Shown here piece after piece: positions 1-9,549 of a stretch of 64,000 nucleotides of DNA. The position numbers and the translations under genes were made by a program. The DNA comes from an uncultured Woeseia sp. (GTDB lineage: Bacteria; Pseudomonadota; Gammaproteobacteria; Steroidobacterales; Woeseiaceae). The notes beneath the pieces were generated by a model. It made no database searches, had not been told where the DNA came from, and worked only from the letters and a program-made list of their open reading frames with translations. Position 1 is the stretch's first letter. Every line of letters starts with the position of its first letter. Location of the stretch: the NCBI GenBank assembly GCA_913031125.1, contig CAJWFK010000015.1:1-64000 (forward strand), given 5' to 3'.

Positions 1-2
1 AC

Positions 3-65
3 GACGACCATGACGACGACCATGACGACGACCATGACGACGACCATGACGACGAACACGGTGAT
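3..65 (+). repeat. 12-bp in-frame tandem repeat encoding Asp/His
   Basis: About four near-perfect copies of a 12-base unit encode D-D-D-H or a rotation of it, inside the receptor gene. The array is cut by the window start, so its total length is unknown. Because 12 is a multiple of 3, copy-number change would keep the frame. Confidence 0.85.
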
Positions 66-1217
66 GAACATGGTTCTACGTCATTTGTCTCTGATGCCAC
101 TGAACTTGGATTACGGTTTGATTTTGGTAACACAAGCCTGCAGCAAAAGGCTGTTTTGAACTTTGTTTCTGCTGATGCGGGGTCCGATGGTGCCGATGCA
201 TTTATGCCGGCAGTTGACTCGGATGAGCTTTCGTTTGGTTATTTTATTGGTAAAGACCTTGCAGCTATACATTTCGATCTAGGGCTTAGGCATGACCGAG
301 TAACAAGAGACAGCGGTAGTCATTCGTTTGATGATGCAATAACCAGTCTATCTTTTGGTATGGGCAGTGACATCACTGAGAATCTTAGTGCTAGCGCAGG
401 TATATCCAGCGTAGGCAGGATTCCGTCTCCAGTTGAGCTTTTTGCCGATGGAATCCATTTGGCCAGGCAGAGGTTTGAAGAAGGAAATGTGGATCTTGTA
501 AGTGAGAGGTCGAACAACCTTGATTTTACCCTGAAATTTAATCGCGGAAACTTCTTTTCATCACTTAGCGTATTTGAAAATCGTATCGATGACTTTATTT
601 ATTTGATGGATGAAGATGAGCATCACGATGAAGATGAGCATCACGATGAAGATGAGCATCACGATGAAGATGAGCATGATGATGAAGATGGGCATGATGA
701 TGAAGATGAACATCACGATGAAGATGAACATGAAGGACATGGTCATGGCGATCTCATCCATGCTGTTTATTCCCAACAGGACGCAAAATTCAGCGGTTAC
801 GAATTAGAATTTGGCACGTCTTTTGAATTAGAAAAAGGCAGGCTTACCATATCAATTGGCAGGGATGATGTTAGAAGTAGATTTGCTGCTGGAGGATATA
901 TCCCAAGAAGCGTACCGGCGCGAAATTTACTCAGGTTGTCTTACCAAAACGATAATGATTTTAGGATGGCGCTTTCGTATAAGAGAGTGGCAGAACAAAA
1001 TCGAACCGCTGAGGATGAAACAGCCACAGAAGCGTACAACATGCTGAATATACGGGCGTCTAAGGTTTTTCATTTCAAAGAAGCTCGTAAGTTGACAGTG
1101 TCCCTGTTTGGCAAGAATCTTCTAAATGATATTGCCAGAAATCATACGTCTTTTGTTAAGGACTATGTGCCGCTGCCAGGTAGAAATATTGGGTTAAAAA
1201 TTAATTATATGTTCTAA
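3..1217 (+). CDS. TonB-dependent outer-membrane receptor, C-terminal part (probable zinc/metal uptake)
   Basis: The frame is open from base 3, so the 5' end lies outside the window; the first start-like codon inside (TTG at 156) is internal. The visible part has alternating amphipathic beta strands and ends in Phe (last residues NYMF), as outer-membrane beta barrels do. Two His/acidic-rich stretches are present: DDDH-type repeats at bases 3-65 and seven DEDEHH-type units at 609-734, followed by GHGHGD. His-rich loops of this kind are known in ZnuD-type zinc receptors, so TonB-driven zinc (or another transition metal) import is inferred. The plug domain and TonB box are not visible, so family assignment rests on the barrel half. 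Confidence 0.8.
   Translation, partial: DDHDDDHDDDHDDDHDDEHGDEHGSTSFVSDATELGLRFDFGNTSLQQKAVLNFVSADAGSDGADAFMPAVDSDELSFGYFIGKDLAAIHFDLGLRHDRVTRDSGSHSFDDAITSLSFGMGSDITENLSASAGISSVGRIPSPVELFADGIHLARQRFEEGNVDLVSERSNNLDFTLKFNRGNFFSSLSVFENRIDDFIYLMDEDEHHDEDEHHDEDEHHDEDEHDDEDGHDDEDEHHDEDEHEGHGHGDLIHAVYSQQDAKFSGYELEFGTSFELEKGRLTISIGRDDVRSRFAAGGYIPRSVPARNLLRLSYQNDNDFRMALSYKRVAEQNRTAEDETATEAYNMLNIRASKVFHFKEARKLTVSLFGKNLLNDIARNHTSFVKDYVPLPGRNIGLKINYMF
609..734 (+). repeat. 18-bp in-frame tandem repeat encoding D-E-D-E-H-H
   Basis: Seven consecutive 18-base units (609, 627, 645, 663, 681, 699, 717). The first three are identical; later ones differ by single bases that change His to Asp or Glu, or Glu to Gly. 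It encodes a metal-binding-type acidic/His loop of the receptor. Replication slippage could change the loop length without breaking the frame. Confidence 0.9.
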
Positions 1218-3136
<1,919 letters not shown>

Positions 3137-3716
3137 ATCAAATCTCCACTGGAAAGCACGAACTAATGAGTTTTTAAGGATTTCTGCTTCTTCTTACTTT
3201 ATCTGTTCCATCATTTTTTGGTAACAGTTTTGTCATTGAAAAGAAATCTCAAGGATTAATTTAATAATCAATAAGTTAGTGTAAAAACCCTGCAGATATT
3301 GGTAACGCTACACGAAGTGCTAGTCTATTTCAGCAAAGCAAAACGCAACAACGACTAGGTGACTCTATTGGAGGGTAGCTTGCTTATTATTCATCAGCCA
3401 GTTAGCAGTGAAACCTGTCATGAAACCTATTTTTCAAGATTTTCTCAGTCGGCAATTGGGTATGACTAATAGCGCGTAGTTTTCGCATAGGACTACTTTA
3501 CTTTCGTTGGCCCCTTCCATAATTTATATTAACCAATGCCGATAAAGATACGGATAGGGCAACAAAAAAACCATAGCCTAACAATCTATAAAGCCGAATC
3601 ACCAATGGAGGTCGCTAGCACGCTGCGAACTAGGGATTGATGAAGCGATCAAGAACTACCAAATATACGCCTTAGAGCGGTTATCACAACGTAAAACTCA
3701 AGGAACAGAATAGCCT
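3137..3716. other. 580-base intergenic region
   Basis: No convincing gene. On the plus strand a stop-bounded stretch of about 43 codons ends at the TAG near 3712 (translation includes ELGIDEAIKNY and ends QRKTQGTE), just before the next start codon. It has no start codon with a ribosome-binding site and I do not recognise it; it may be a chance frame or the remnant of a lost gene. The divergent promoters of mltF and the GST-like gene should lie here. Confidence 0.5.
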
Positions 3717-4586
3717 ATGGCTCATGTTAAAAAGTCCCTCGAACTCTATCATGCTGCCGAGTCGATTTGCTCTGAGCGGGTTCTAATGACCCTCTATGAA
3801 AAACATATTGTAGATTGGGTGGATTGCCCAATGCTTTTGTTTGAAGATGAACAATTCGCGAGAAAATATCTGAAGTTAAACCCAAAAGCCCAGGTACCAA
3901 CTCTTGTACATAATGGGCGTGTAGTGCGTGAATCTTCGATTATTTGTAATTATCTCGACGATATATTCCCACAAAACTCATTAAAACCAGCATCGCCTCA
4001 CAGTAGGGCGAATATGCAGGAATGGATAAAAGGTAGTGATGAAGAGCTGTATCAAGCTGTTTCTTCACTAAGTTTTAGCATGGTCTTTAGAGATCGACTT
4101 AACGGGATGGATAGAGTGGCAAGAGAAGCCCATTTCATGAAGCAGACCGAGATAGACCGGACCCATCGGCAAAGATCCTGTGTAGCAGATGGGATGGGCT
4201 CACCTTATGTATTGCGTGCGGTCGCAGCATGGGAAAACTTGCTCCAAAAACTTGAGGCAGTCCTCGAAAAGGATGGCCCATGGATTTTAGGTGATCAATA
4301 TTCCCTTGTAGAGATTGCCCTTGCACCGTTTTTTATGCGGGTACAGGATCTGCAGATACTGCCGATATGGATGCAGGAACGTCCATTGACAGTGGAATGG
4401 TGGAATGAGGTTAAGCGGAGGTCGAACTTTATAATGGCACAAGTGGGTGTCGGGCCGGATAAACTTTTGGAGTATGAGTTGGCTGCTGATAAATATGGTT
4501 CAGAAATTAAAAGACTTCGTGACTGGTATGTAGAAGATCCAATTGACTGTGGCCGGGCTTTCAAGATAGATAAAGGAGTTCTATGA
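3717..4586 (+). CDS. Glutathione S-transferase family protein
   Basis: The 289-aa protein has a thioredoxin-fold N-terminal domain (about residues 8-90): S-I-C-S-E-R near the start where the catalytic Ser/Cys sits, the cis-Pro segment A-Q-V-P-T-L, and the glutathione gamma-Glu-binding segment R-E-S-S-I-I. An all-helical C-terminal domain follows (about 95-245). It is longer than the usual 200-230 aa, with a basic insertion near residues 120-160 and a C-terminal tail of about 40 residues. Glutathione conjugation or reduction is the family role; the substrate is unknown. It stands alone after a long non-coding gap. Confidence 0.8.
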   Translation: MAHVKKSLELYHAAESICSERVLMTLYEKHIVDWVDCPMLLFEDEQFARKYLKLNPKAQVPTLVHNGRVVRESSIICNYLDDIFPQNSLKPASPHSRANMQEWIKGSDEELYQAVSSLSFSMVFRDRLNGMDRVAREAHFMKQTEIDRTHRQRSCVADGMGSPYVLRAVAAWENLLQKLEAVLEKDGPWILGDQYSLVEIALAPFFMRVQDLQILPIWMQERPLTVEWWNEVKRRSNFIMAQVGVGPDKLLEYELAADKYGSEIKRLRDWYVEDPIDCGRAFKIDKGVL

Positions 4587-4659
4587 AGCTTGATTGTCGT
4601 GCAGTGCATCAAGCCTCCGTGTTGGAGGATAATAAAATTTGTGGTCAGGGAGGTTACTC

Positions 4660-5148
4660 ATGAACAAAAACTTCTTATCCATCACCAATATGAGCAGCCT
4701 TAACAATTTTCTGCAAATGATAGGTGTGCTAGGAGTAATTGCATCTCTTATATTTGTTGGTCTTGAATTACGGCAATCGCAAAAAATTGCTTTAGCGAAA
4801 ACACAGCAAGAACGAAATAACTCAGCATATGATGTGATTAACACCTTCACGACAGCCAATATTGATTGGCAATCTGTCGTTTTAGATAACAATTTAAGCA
4901 ATCAATTCTCCAAGCAAATGATTGCAAGGAGAAATGCGTACCACCTGTCTTGGTTTATGTTTGAGAATGATTTTTTCCAATATACTCAAGGTCTAGTGGA
5001 CGACTCGGTCTGGGATGCGAAATTAAAAGCATTTGAGAACTGGTATAACACTTGTGATCTAAGACCACTATACGTAAGACGTTCTAAATATATGCCAGCT
5101 GCGTTTACAACACTGATTGAATCATTTCCGGATAAGTGTGCAGAATAG
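4660..5148 (+). CDS. Small membrane-anchored protein of unknown function
   Basis: I do not recognise a family. The ATG at 4660 is preferred over the upstream TTG (4639) because a GGGAGG ribosome-binding site at 4648-4653 sits just before it, giving 162 aa. One hydrophobic segment (about residues 16-36, G-V-L-G-V-I-A-S-L-I-F-V-G) anchors the protein, followed by E-L-R-Q-S-Q and a soluble helical part of about 125 residues. This layout (one TM helix, then an LRQS-type linker) is seen in many uncharacterised proteobacterial proteins. It lies 73 bases after the GST-like gene in the same direction. Confidence 0.65.
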   Translation: MNKNFLSITNMSSLNNFLQMIGVLGVIASLIFVGLELRQSQKIALAKTQQERNNSAYDVINTFTTANIDWQSVVLDNNLSNQFSKQMIARRNAYHLSWFMFENDFFQYTQGLVDDSVWDAKLKAFENWYNTCDLRPLYVRRSKYMPAAFTTLIESFPDKCAE

Positions 5149-5173
5149 TACTTGCATTGCTGGCGGGGAACGG

Positions 5174-5398
5174 CTAGCGACTAAAAAATGCTACTGCAAT
5201 GAGTATCAATATTGCTGCAATTGTCCATCGTAGTTGCTTCATTGACTCTGCATGATCCGGCTCCTCTAAACTTTTTGCCACTGGTTCTTCTTTTTCTTCA
5301 TTGTCTGTCACGAGCCCACTCTCCTGATTATCAATTTTTGCTTGGCCGACAGGACCAATTATCCCACTGATTGACGCTGAAAGTAGAGAAAATAGCAG
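5174..5398 (-). CDS. Possible small membrane protein with a non-standard start
   Basis: The minus strand holds an open frame whose translation looks like a real small protein. It has a hydrophobic N-terminal segment (L-F-S-L-L-S-A-S-I-S-G-I-I-G), an acidic linker (D-N-E-E-K-E-E-P), then a C-terminal membrane helix (W-T-I-A-A-I-L-I-L-I-A-V-A-F-F) ending in S-R and a stop. No ATG, GTG or TTG lies between the upstream in-frame stop and the hydrophobic segment. The coordinates assume a CTG start at 5396-5398, preceded by a GAGGA four bases upstream. It may instead be a gene that lost its start. The frame is open upstream to a stop near 5470. It runs divergent from the LDI-like gene. Confidence 0.4.
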   Translation of the reverse strand: MLFSLLSASISGIIGPVGQAKIDNQESGLVTDNEEKEEPVAKSLEEPDHAESMKQLRWTIAAILILIAVAFFSR

Positions 5399-5446
5399 TA
5401 AATCCTCTGCTACGTAATTCTGCTTAAGTGAGCGGTTTGGCTTTGG

Positions 5447-5477
5447 TTGACAGGGATGGCTACCCAGCAGCTATACT
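5447..5477 (+). promoter_or_regulatory. Sigma-70-type promoter candidate for the LDI-like gene
   Basis: TTGACA at 5447-5452 and TATACT at 5472-5477, separated by 19 bases (longer than the ideal 17). It would give a leader of about 40 bases before the ATG at 5524. Confidence 0.35.
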
Positions 5478-5523
5478 AATCTGAAGAGACGTTGCTTAAC
5501 CAACATCAACGTAGGAAATCATT

Positions 5524-7149
5524 ATGCGATTAGGGAAATTATTAATTATATTTTTTATTAGCCAGCTTGCTGTGATAAGTCCTTTGTATGCAGGTGCGCC
5601 CGTCAATGTTACAGATTATCCGTCCTTGAATGAAAAGCAGATTGGCCATGTCAGGCATATGATCAATCTCGCCAATAAGCTTGATGGTGACTGGTCGATG
5701 ATGGGGAATACAGGCGGTGGAATGAATTTCGATGCGTATCAGTTTCAGATTGCTTTCGCAGCTTATGCATTAGCGGTTACGCAAGATCATTTTGTACCCG
5801 CGCACCGAGATTTATATCAGGATACCTCTGCACGTCTTATAAAAAAAATGATGTACAAGGATGTATGGGATTACTGGGCCCAGATGAGTAAGGGTGAATG
5901 GCGTATTGATGAGAATGGCGAAGACCATTACTACACAGAGGATGATTGGTTTGGTTGGATCGATCCGAATATCAAACAGAACATCATGTATAGCGGACAT
6001 TTACTACAGATGCTAGGTTTGCATGAGTCACTCTTTGATGACGATCGCTATGATAAACCGGGATCCCTCACCTTTAATTTTGCTCCCGTAGCCTATGGCG
6101 AATCGCCTCTCGAAATTGTATATGATCATTCGCGGCTTGCGACAGTCATTTATGATCAGTTTGTTGAAGATGATTTCCGAGGTATCGAATGTGAGAGAAA
6201 CAAGGTCTACACCGAATGTAACCAACACCCCATACTTGGCCTGATACATTACGACTACAAGCATGGGACTTCCTACGCGCCGCTCGTGCAAGAGGAATTC
6301 AAGAAAACCATTATTAATCGCGGTTATGTGCATCCGGACACGCATACAACGATGTTAAGCCTTGACGTTCACCTCGACGAGGTCATTCATAAAACTTACG
6401 CATGGAGTGATGGTTGGAACGGCTTGGTTCACCATGCATGGGATAAGGAATATGTGGAAGCACTCTATGACGAACAGGTAAAGCTGTATATGCCGCAAAT
6501 GCTTGAGGGTGAACCTGGTGAAAATATGGGGTGGACAGCGTCATTTGATTTCGGATGGCTCGCAGTGTTGGCTGCAGAAGTCGGTGATGCCGCAACGGTA
6601 AATTTGATGCTTGAGTATGCAGATCAATATTTCAATCCAACTTGGCTAGATGGCGGTTACTATTATCCACATACAAGTGATTACAAGGAAAATTTCCGGC
6701 GTGATGATGAAGGCAAGATTGGAAACATCAGCCCAGTAACTGGCAATTATCTCGTGGGCTTTGCCAGACTTATGCCTAAAGATGGAATGTGGAGCTTATA
6801 CAACCGAACTCGCGATAATGAGTTTTTTGCTCAACCTTATGTTGATGGGGTTGATTATTCGCAAGCGACCGTTAGTCAAGCATATTACGACAGTGGGGAG
6901 GATGCTTTAATCGTCACTATTGTGCCAAGTGAGTCCGCAAGTAACGCTGTGACATTCGCGGTAAACCAGCTCGAGTTTGGAACCCGCTACCAGATTTTCC
7001 GGGATGGCGAGAGTATTGGGATAGCTGGGTCAAACGAAAGCGCAACTGCTTGGAATAGCGAACAGCAACTGATTATTTCTAACGAGCTAGATTCACCACA
7101 CTCTTACGTTATCGTTCCTGCTAGTTCGCTGGTTAAGGATTCTAGGTGA
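5524..7149 (+). CDS. Secreted linalool dehydratase/isomerase-like protein with C-terminal extension
   Basis: The 541-aa protein has a clear Sec signal peptide (about residues 1-23, ending A-Y-A-G-A), so the mature protein is periplasmic. Residues about 40-420 resemble the linalool dehydratase/isomerase (LDI) alpha/alpha-barrel family: G-D-W-S-M-M-G-N-T-G-G-G-M-N-F-D near 55-70, N-I-M-Y-S-G-H159, and C223/C232 in E-C-E-R...E-C-N-Q-H-P. These are the only two cysteines in the protein, nine residues apart, which matches the spacing I recall for the LDI active-site pair. LDI itself is about 400 aa; here roughly 120 extra residues (from about 430) look like a beta-rich domain. The substrate is unknown and need not be a terpene. 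The stop overlaps the next start by four bases, so the two are translationally coupled. Confidence 0.7.
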   Translation: MRLGKLLIIFFISQLAVISPLYAGAPVNVTDYPSLNEKQIGHVRHMINLANKLDGDWSMMGNTGGGMNFDAYQFQIAFAAYALAVTQDHFVPAHRDLYQDTSARLIKKMMYKDVWDYWAQMSKGEWRIDENGEDHYYTEDDWFGWIDPNIKQNIMYSGHLLQMLGLHESLFDDDRYDKPGSLTFNFAPVAYGESPLEIVYDHSRLATVIYDQFVEDDFRGIECERNKVYTECNQHPILGLIHYDYKHGTSYAPLVQEEFKKTIINRGYVHPDTHTTMLSLDVHLDEVIHKTYAWSDGWNGLVHHAWDKEYVEALYDEQVKLYMPQMLEGEPGENMGWTASFDFGWLAVLAAEVGDAATVNLMLEYADQYFNPTWLDGGYYYPHTSDYKENFRRDDEGKIGNISPVTGNYLVGFARLMPKDGMWSLYNRTRDNEFFAQPYVDGVDYSQATVSQAYYDSGEDALIVTIVPSESASNAVTFAVNQLEFGTRYQIFRDGESIGIAGSNESATAWNSEQQLIISNELDSPHSYVIVPASSLVKDSR

Positions 7150-7880
7150 GGATAGAAAACAAATTGATGTTGGTATTGTTCTTTCTGCTCGCAGCTTGCG
7201 GCAGCGGGCAACCGGACGCCGCTCAAGTCCATGCTTATCTGATCGCTCACCCGGAATTCGTGCTTGATAACCCGGATGTGGGAGAGGCGGTAAAGTCCGC
7301 TGCTGAGCAACGCAGACGGCAGGCAGAAGAAACAGGGCGACGCAAACTTTTGGAAGTTAACAGTCCGCTTATCCGTTCGGTACTTACACCAACTTTTGGA
7401 AACCCAGATGCAACGGTGTCAATTATCCAATTCAGTGATTATCAATGCGTTCCCTGCAAAAAGACTTACGTTGAACTCGACTCTGTCAAAAACTCTCGTA
7501 ACGATATTGAGGTGTTGTATTTGGAACTTCCGGTCTACGGTAGTGTTTCCGATTTGGCAGCTCGCGCGGCTATTGCGGCGAATATCAATGACGTATTTCC
7601 TGAGTATCACCACCTACTAATGTTAAATGATGCAGGGTTGGATGTGGCTCGGATACGAGAGGCCGCTATAGCTGCCGGTATGACCGATTGGCAGGTTGAG
7701 AATAGTTTTAATGATCCAGAGATTAAGAATTATCTTGCCCAAATTCGAGTTTTTGCGGAAGAGCTTGATGTGAATGGGACCCCAACTTTTCTGATAGGTA
7801 ATCAACTGGTGCGTGGGGCTGTCACTGCACCTCAATTCAACGTTTTTATAGATCGGAACTTATCGGCAAAAACTCGTTAG
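7146..7880 (+). CDS. DsbA-like thioredoxin-fold lipoprotein (CxxC)
   Basis: The 244-aa protein starts at a GTG inside the overlap GTGA with the LDI-like stop. It has a lipoprotein signal with lipobox L-A-A-C18; the next residue is Gly, so outer-membrane sorting is expected. A charged helical stalk (about 25-75) is followed by a DsbA-fold domain with C101-V-P-C104 and the cis-Pro loop N-G-T-P-T-F near residue 210. The architecture (stalk plus DsbA fold) resembles the ScsC/BdbD-like periplasmic thiol-disulfide group. It could oxidise, reduce or isomerise disulfides of a periplasmic partner; the coupled LDI-like protein with its single cysteine pair is the obvious candidate. Confidence 0.85.
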   Translation: MRIENKLMLVLFFLLAACGSGQPDAAQVHAYLIAHPEFVLDNPDVGEAVKSAAEQRRRQAEETGRRKLLEVNSPLIRSVLTPTFGNPDATVSIIQFSDYQCVPCKKTYVELDSVKNSRNDIEVLYLELPVYGSVSDLAARAAIAANINDVFPEYHHLLMLNDAGLDVARIREAAIAAGMTDWQVENSFNDPEIKNYLAQIRVFAEELDVNGTPTFLIGNQLVRGAVTAPQFNVFIDRNLSAKTR

Positions 7881-7940
7881 AATGTTTGGTATGCAGCAAT
7901 CTATCTGCCACATTCATCTGTGCTATAAACTTGAAAAAAA

Positions 7941-9254
7941 TTAGGGTGTTGAGAGTGTCAGTTCGGCATCATGAAATTCGAATGTAAAGTCCCCGGAGTA
8001 GACTTGTTCTGTTGGCATCGCTGCCACTACTAGAATGGTTGAAGACTGCGCAGATACATTAAAGTTAGAGATGATTTGGTTACCCTCTACGGAAAAAATG
8101 TCCCAGACGATGTCAGATTCATCAGTAAACAAATTTATGTTCAAAGAGATTTCAGAGTCAGTTGAGTTTTGCAACCTGAAGTAATTTGAACCAAACATCA
8201 TTGTTTGCACGGATATTGTGATTGGCATATTGATTACATCGATAACGGTATGTGCTACTGGATAATTCCAGAGTGCACCACGTTCAAAATGTAAACCATC
8301 ATCAAATTGACCCAAAAACCAACGCCACTGCATAAACTCCGTTATCGTTTGCTCAAAGGTTATGCCGCGCTCATTCAAAAGTACTAAACGTAGGGCATCG
8401 ATGTAGTCGGGTCGATCTTCGCCAGGACTATTTCTATTTTCTAGCCAAACTCTTGCAATAAACCCCGCGTCGTCAGGGAAATATCGCTCCCACAGGTAGT
8501 GCAGGTAAAGGGTAGCGCCGTACATGTGCCAGGTGTCGTAATCATCTATAAAGAGTGAGGATTCGGGCGTAGCTTGAAAGTCTTCCAAATAAGGAACCCA
8601 ATCATCCTGTAATCCGTGAGATACGGATTCAGGATACGGAAGAGCTTCGGCAAAAGACGCACTCATCTCATAAAAGACTGAGCTATCGTGCATGCCCCAG
8701 TCGTCGCTTGCCTGCACCGCATGATTAAACTCGTGAGCTACATATGTGTTGAGATATTCATCTTCGTTATGAATGACTGTATAAGTTGTATAGTCGTCAT
8801 GGGCGGTCTCCAGATTTGGCGAGATATGCGTGACGTAAGCACCACTGTAGCCACGCCATATAAATACATCATAGCGACCATCCGATCCGCATTCCCCTGC
8901 GTCATCGAGGGGTGCAGAGAAACCAAGGGTATCGACCTGCATCATCCATGATTCATCTAGAAAGGTAACTATTCTTGTTGCCCGATCTCCATCTTCAATT
9001 CGTGAGTAATGTACATCAATCGGATACGTGCCACTCTTTTTGGTAAGCGGCCAATACTCACTGTCAGAACATGGATTTGCGGAATCTGGGATATCACCAC
9101 AATATTCAGAGTTAGCATCACAGCTTATTACCGGTGGAGGTGCAGAGGGCAATATCGGTGGGCTCGATGCTTCTGTACCGCCGCATCCTCCTAGAGCAAC
9201 AAGGATACCTACTAATAACGAAGTGCTTTTAATTAGGTCAATCAAGTTGTTCAT
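7941..9254 (-). CDS. Lipoprotein zinc metallopeptidase-like protein (HEFNH)
   Basis: The 437-aa protein has a lipoprotein signal (L-G-G-C24), a Pro/Ser-rich linker (about 29-43) and a Cys-containing N-terminal segment. It carries H174-E-F-N-H178 followed by E196 in F-Y-E-M-S-A-S, the gluzincin HExxH plus distant Glu pattern. This layout resembles secreted metalloproteases of the MXAN_6640 type. The last 100 residues are beta-rich and may be a C-terminal accessory domain. It is convergent with the DsbA-like gene, with 60 bases between, and stands alone. The peptidase role is inferred from the motif; its target is unknown. Confidence 0.7.
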   Translation of the reverse strand: MNNLIDLIKSTSLLVGILVALGGCGGTEASSPPILPSAPPPVISCDANSEYCGDIPDSANPCSDSEYWPLTKKSGTYPIDVHYSRIEDGDRATRIVTFLDESWMMQVDTLGFSAPLDDAGECGSDGRYDVFIWRGYSGAYVTHISPNLETAHDDYTTYTVIHNEDEYLNTYVAHEFNHAVQASDDWGMHDSSVFYEMSASFAEALPYPESVSHGLQDDWVPYLEDFQATPESSLFIDDYDTWHMYGATLYLHYLWERYFPDDAGFIARVWLENRNSPGEDRPDYIDALRLVLLNERGITFEQTITEFMQWRWFLGQFDDGLHFERGALWNYPVAHTVIDVINMPITISVQTMMFGSNYFRLQNSTDSEISLNINLFTDESDIVWDIFSVEGNQIISNFNVSAQSSTILVVAAMPTEQVYSGDFTFEFHDAELTLSTP

Positions 9255-9320
9255 TTATTCATAGAATCACATACGCAGTAATAATTCGTCGCTTATTGTC
9301 ATTTAAGAGCTTTTAGTAGG

Positions 9321-9400
9321 AAAAATCAGTGTTTACTATCAAAAAATCAGTGTTTACTATCAAAAAATCAGTGTTTACTATCAAAAAAAGTATTTACTGC
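9321..9400. repeat. 21-bp tandem repeat, three copies plus a degenerate fourth
   Basis: The unit TCAGTGTTTACTATCAAAAAA occurs at 9326, 9347 and 9368, with a decayed copy from about 9389. There is no unique spacer between units, so this is not a CRISPR array. It lies between the divergent promoters of the metallopeptidase lipoprotein and the crotonase gene; two helical turns per unit would put repeated sites on one face of the DNA. Confidence 0.85.
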
Positions 9401-9464
9401 TGATAATTTAACGTTTAGTACTTAAAATTTTACATTTTTTATAAACAACGGATTTTTCTTCCGG

Positions 9465-9477
9465 TGTAGGGCCTACA
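9465..9477. promoter_or_regulatory. Inverted repeat, possible operator of the crotonase gene
   Basis: A perfect 6-base inverted repeat with a one-base centre (TGTAGG-G-CCTACA), 72 bases upstream of the crotonase ATG. The TGTA...TACA form is typical of operators for dimeric regulators. No regulator gene is adjacent. Confidence 0.3.
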
Positions 9478-9549
9478 AACGGTATTCTTGCAATTAGGAT
9501 ACATATTAGCCCCTTACCTAAATGGTACCAGACCACAGGAGTGTAATAG

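Larger units (their letters stand above)
5149..5523. other. 375-base region between two plus-strand genes
   Basis: It holds the possible minus-strand small gene at 5174-5398 and, to its right, a promoter candidate for the LDI-like gene. Nothing else was seen. Confidence 0.5.

Noticed and set aside
561-776. Antisense frame of hydrophobic Met/Ile/Phe repeats under the receptor gene
   Set aside because: It is the complement of the His/Asp repeat and has no independent support.
9321-9400. Possible CRISPR array
   Set aside because: The 21-base units are directly adjacent with no unique spacers, and no cas gene is present.
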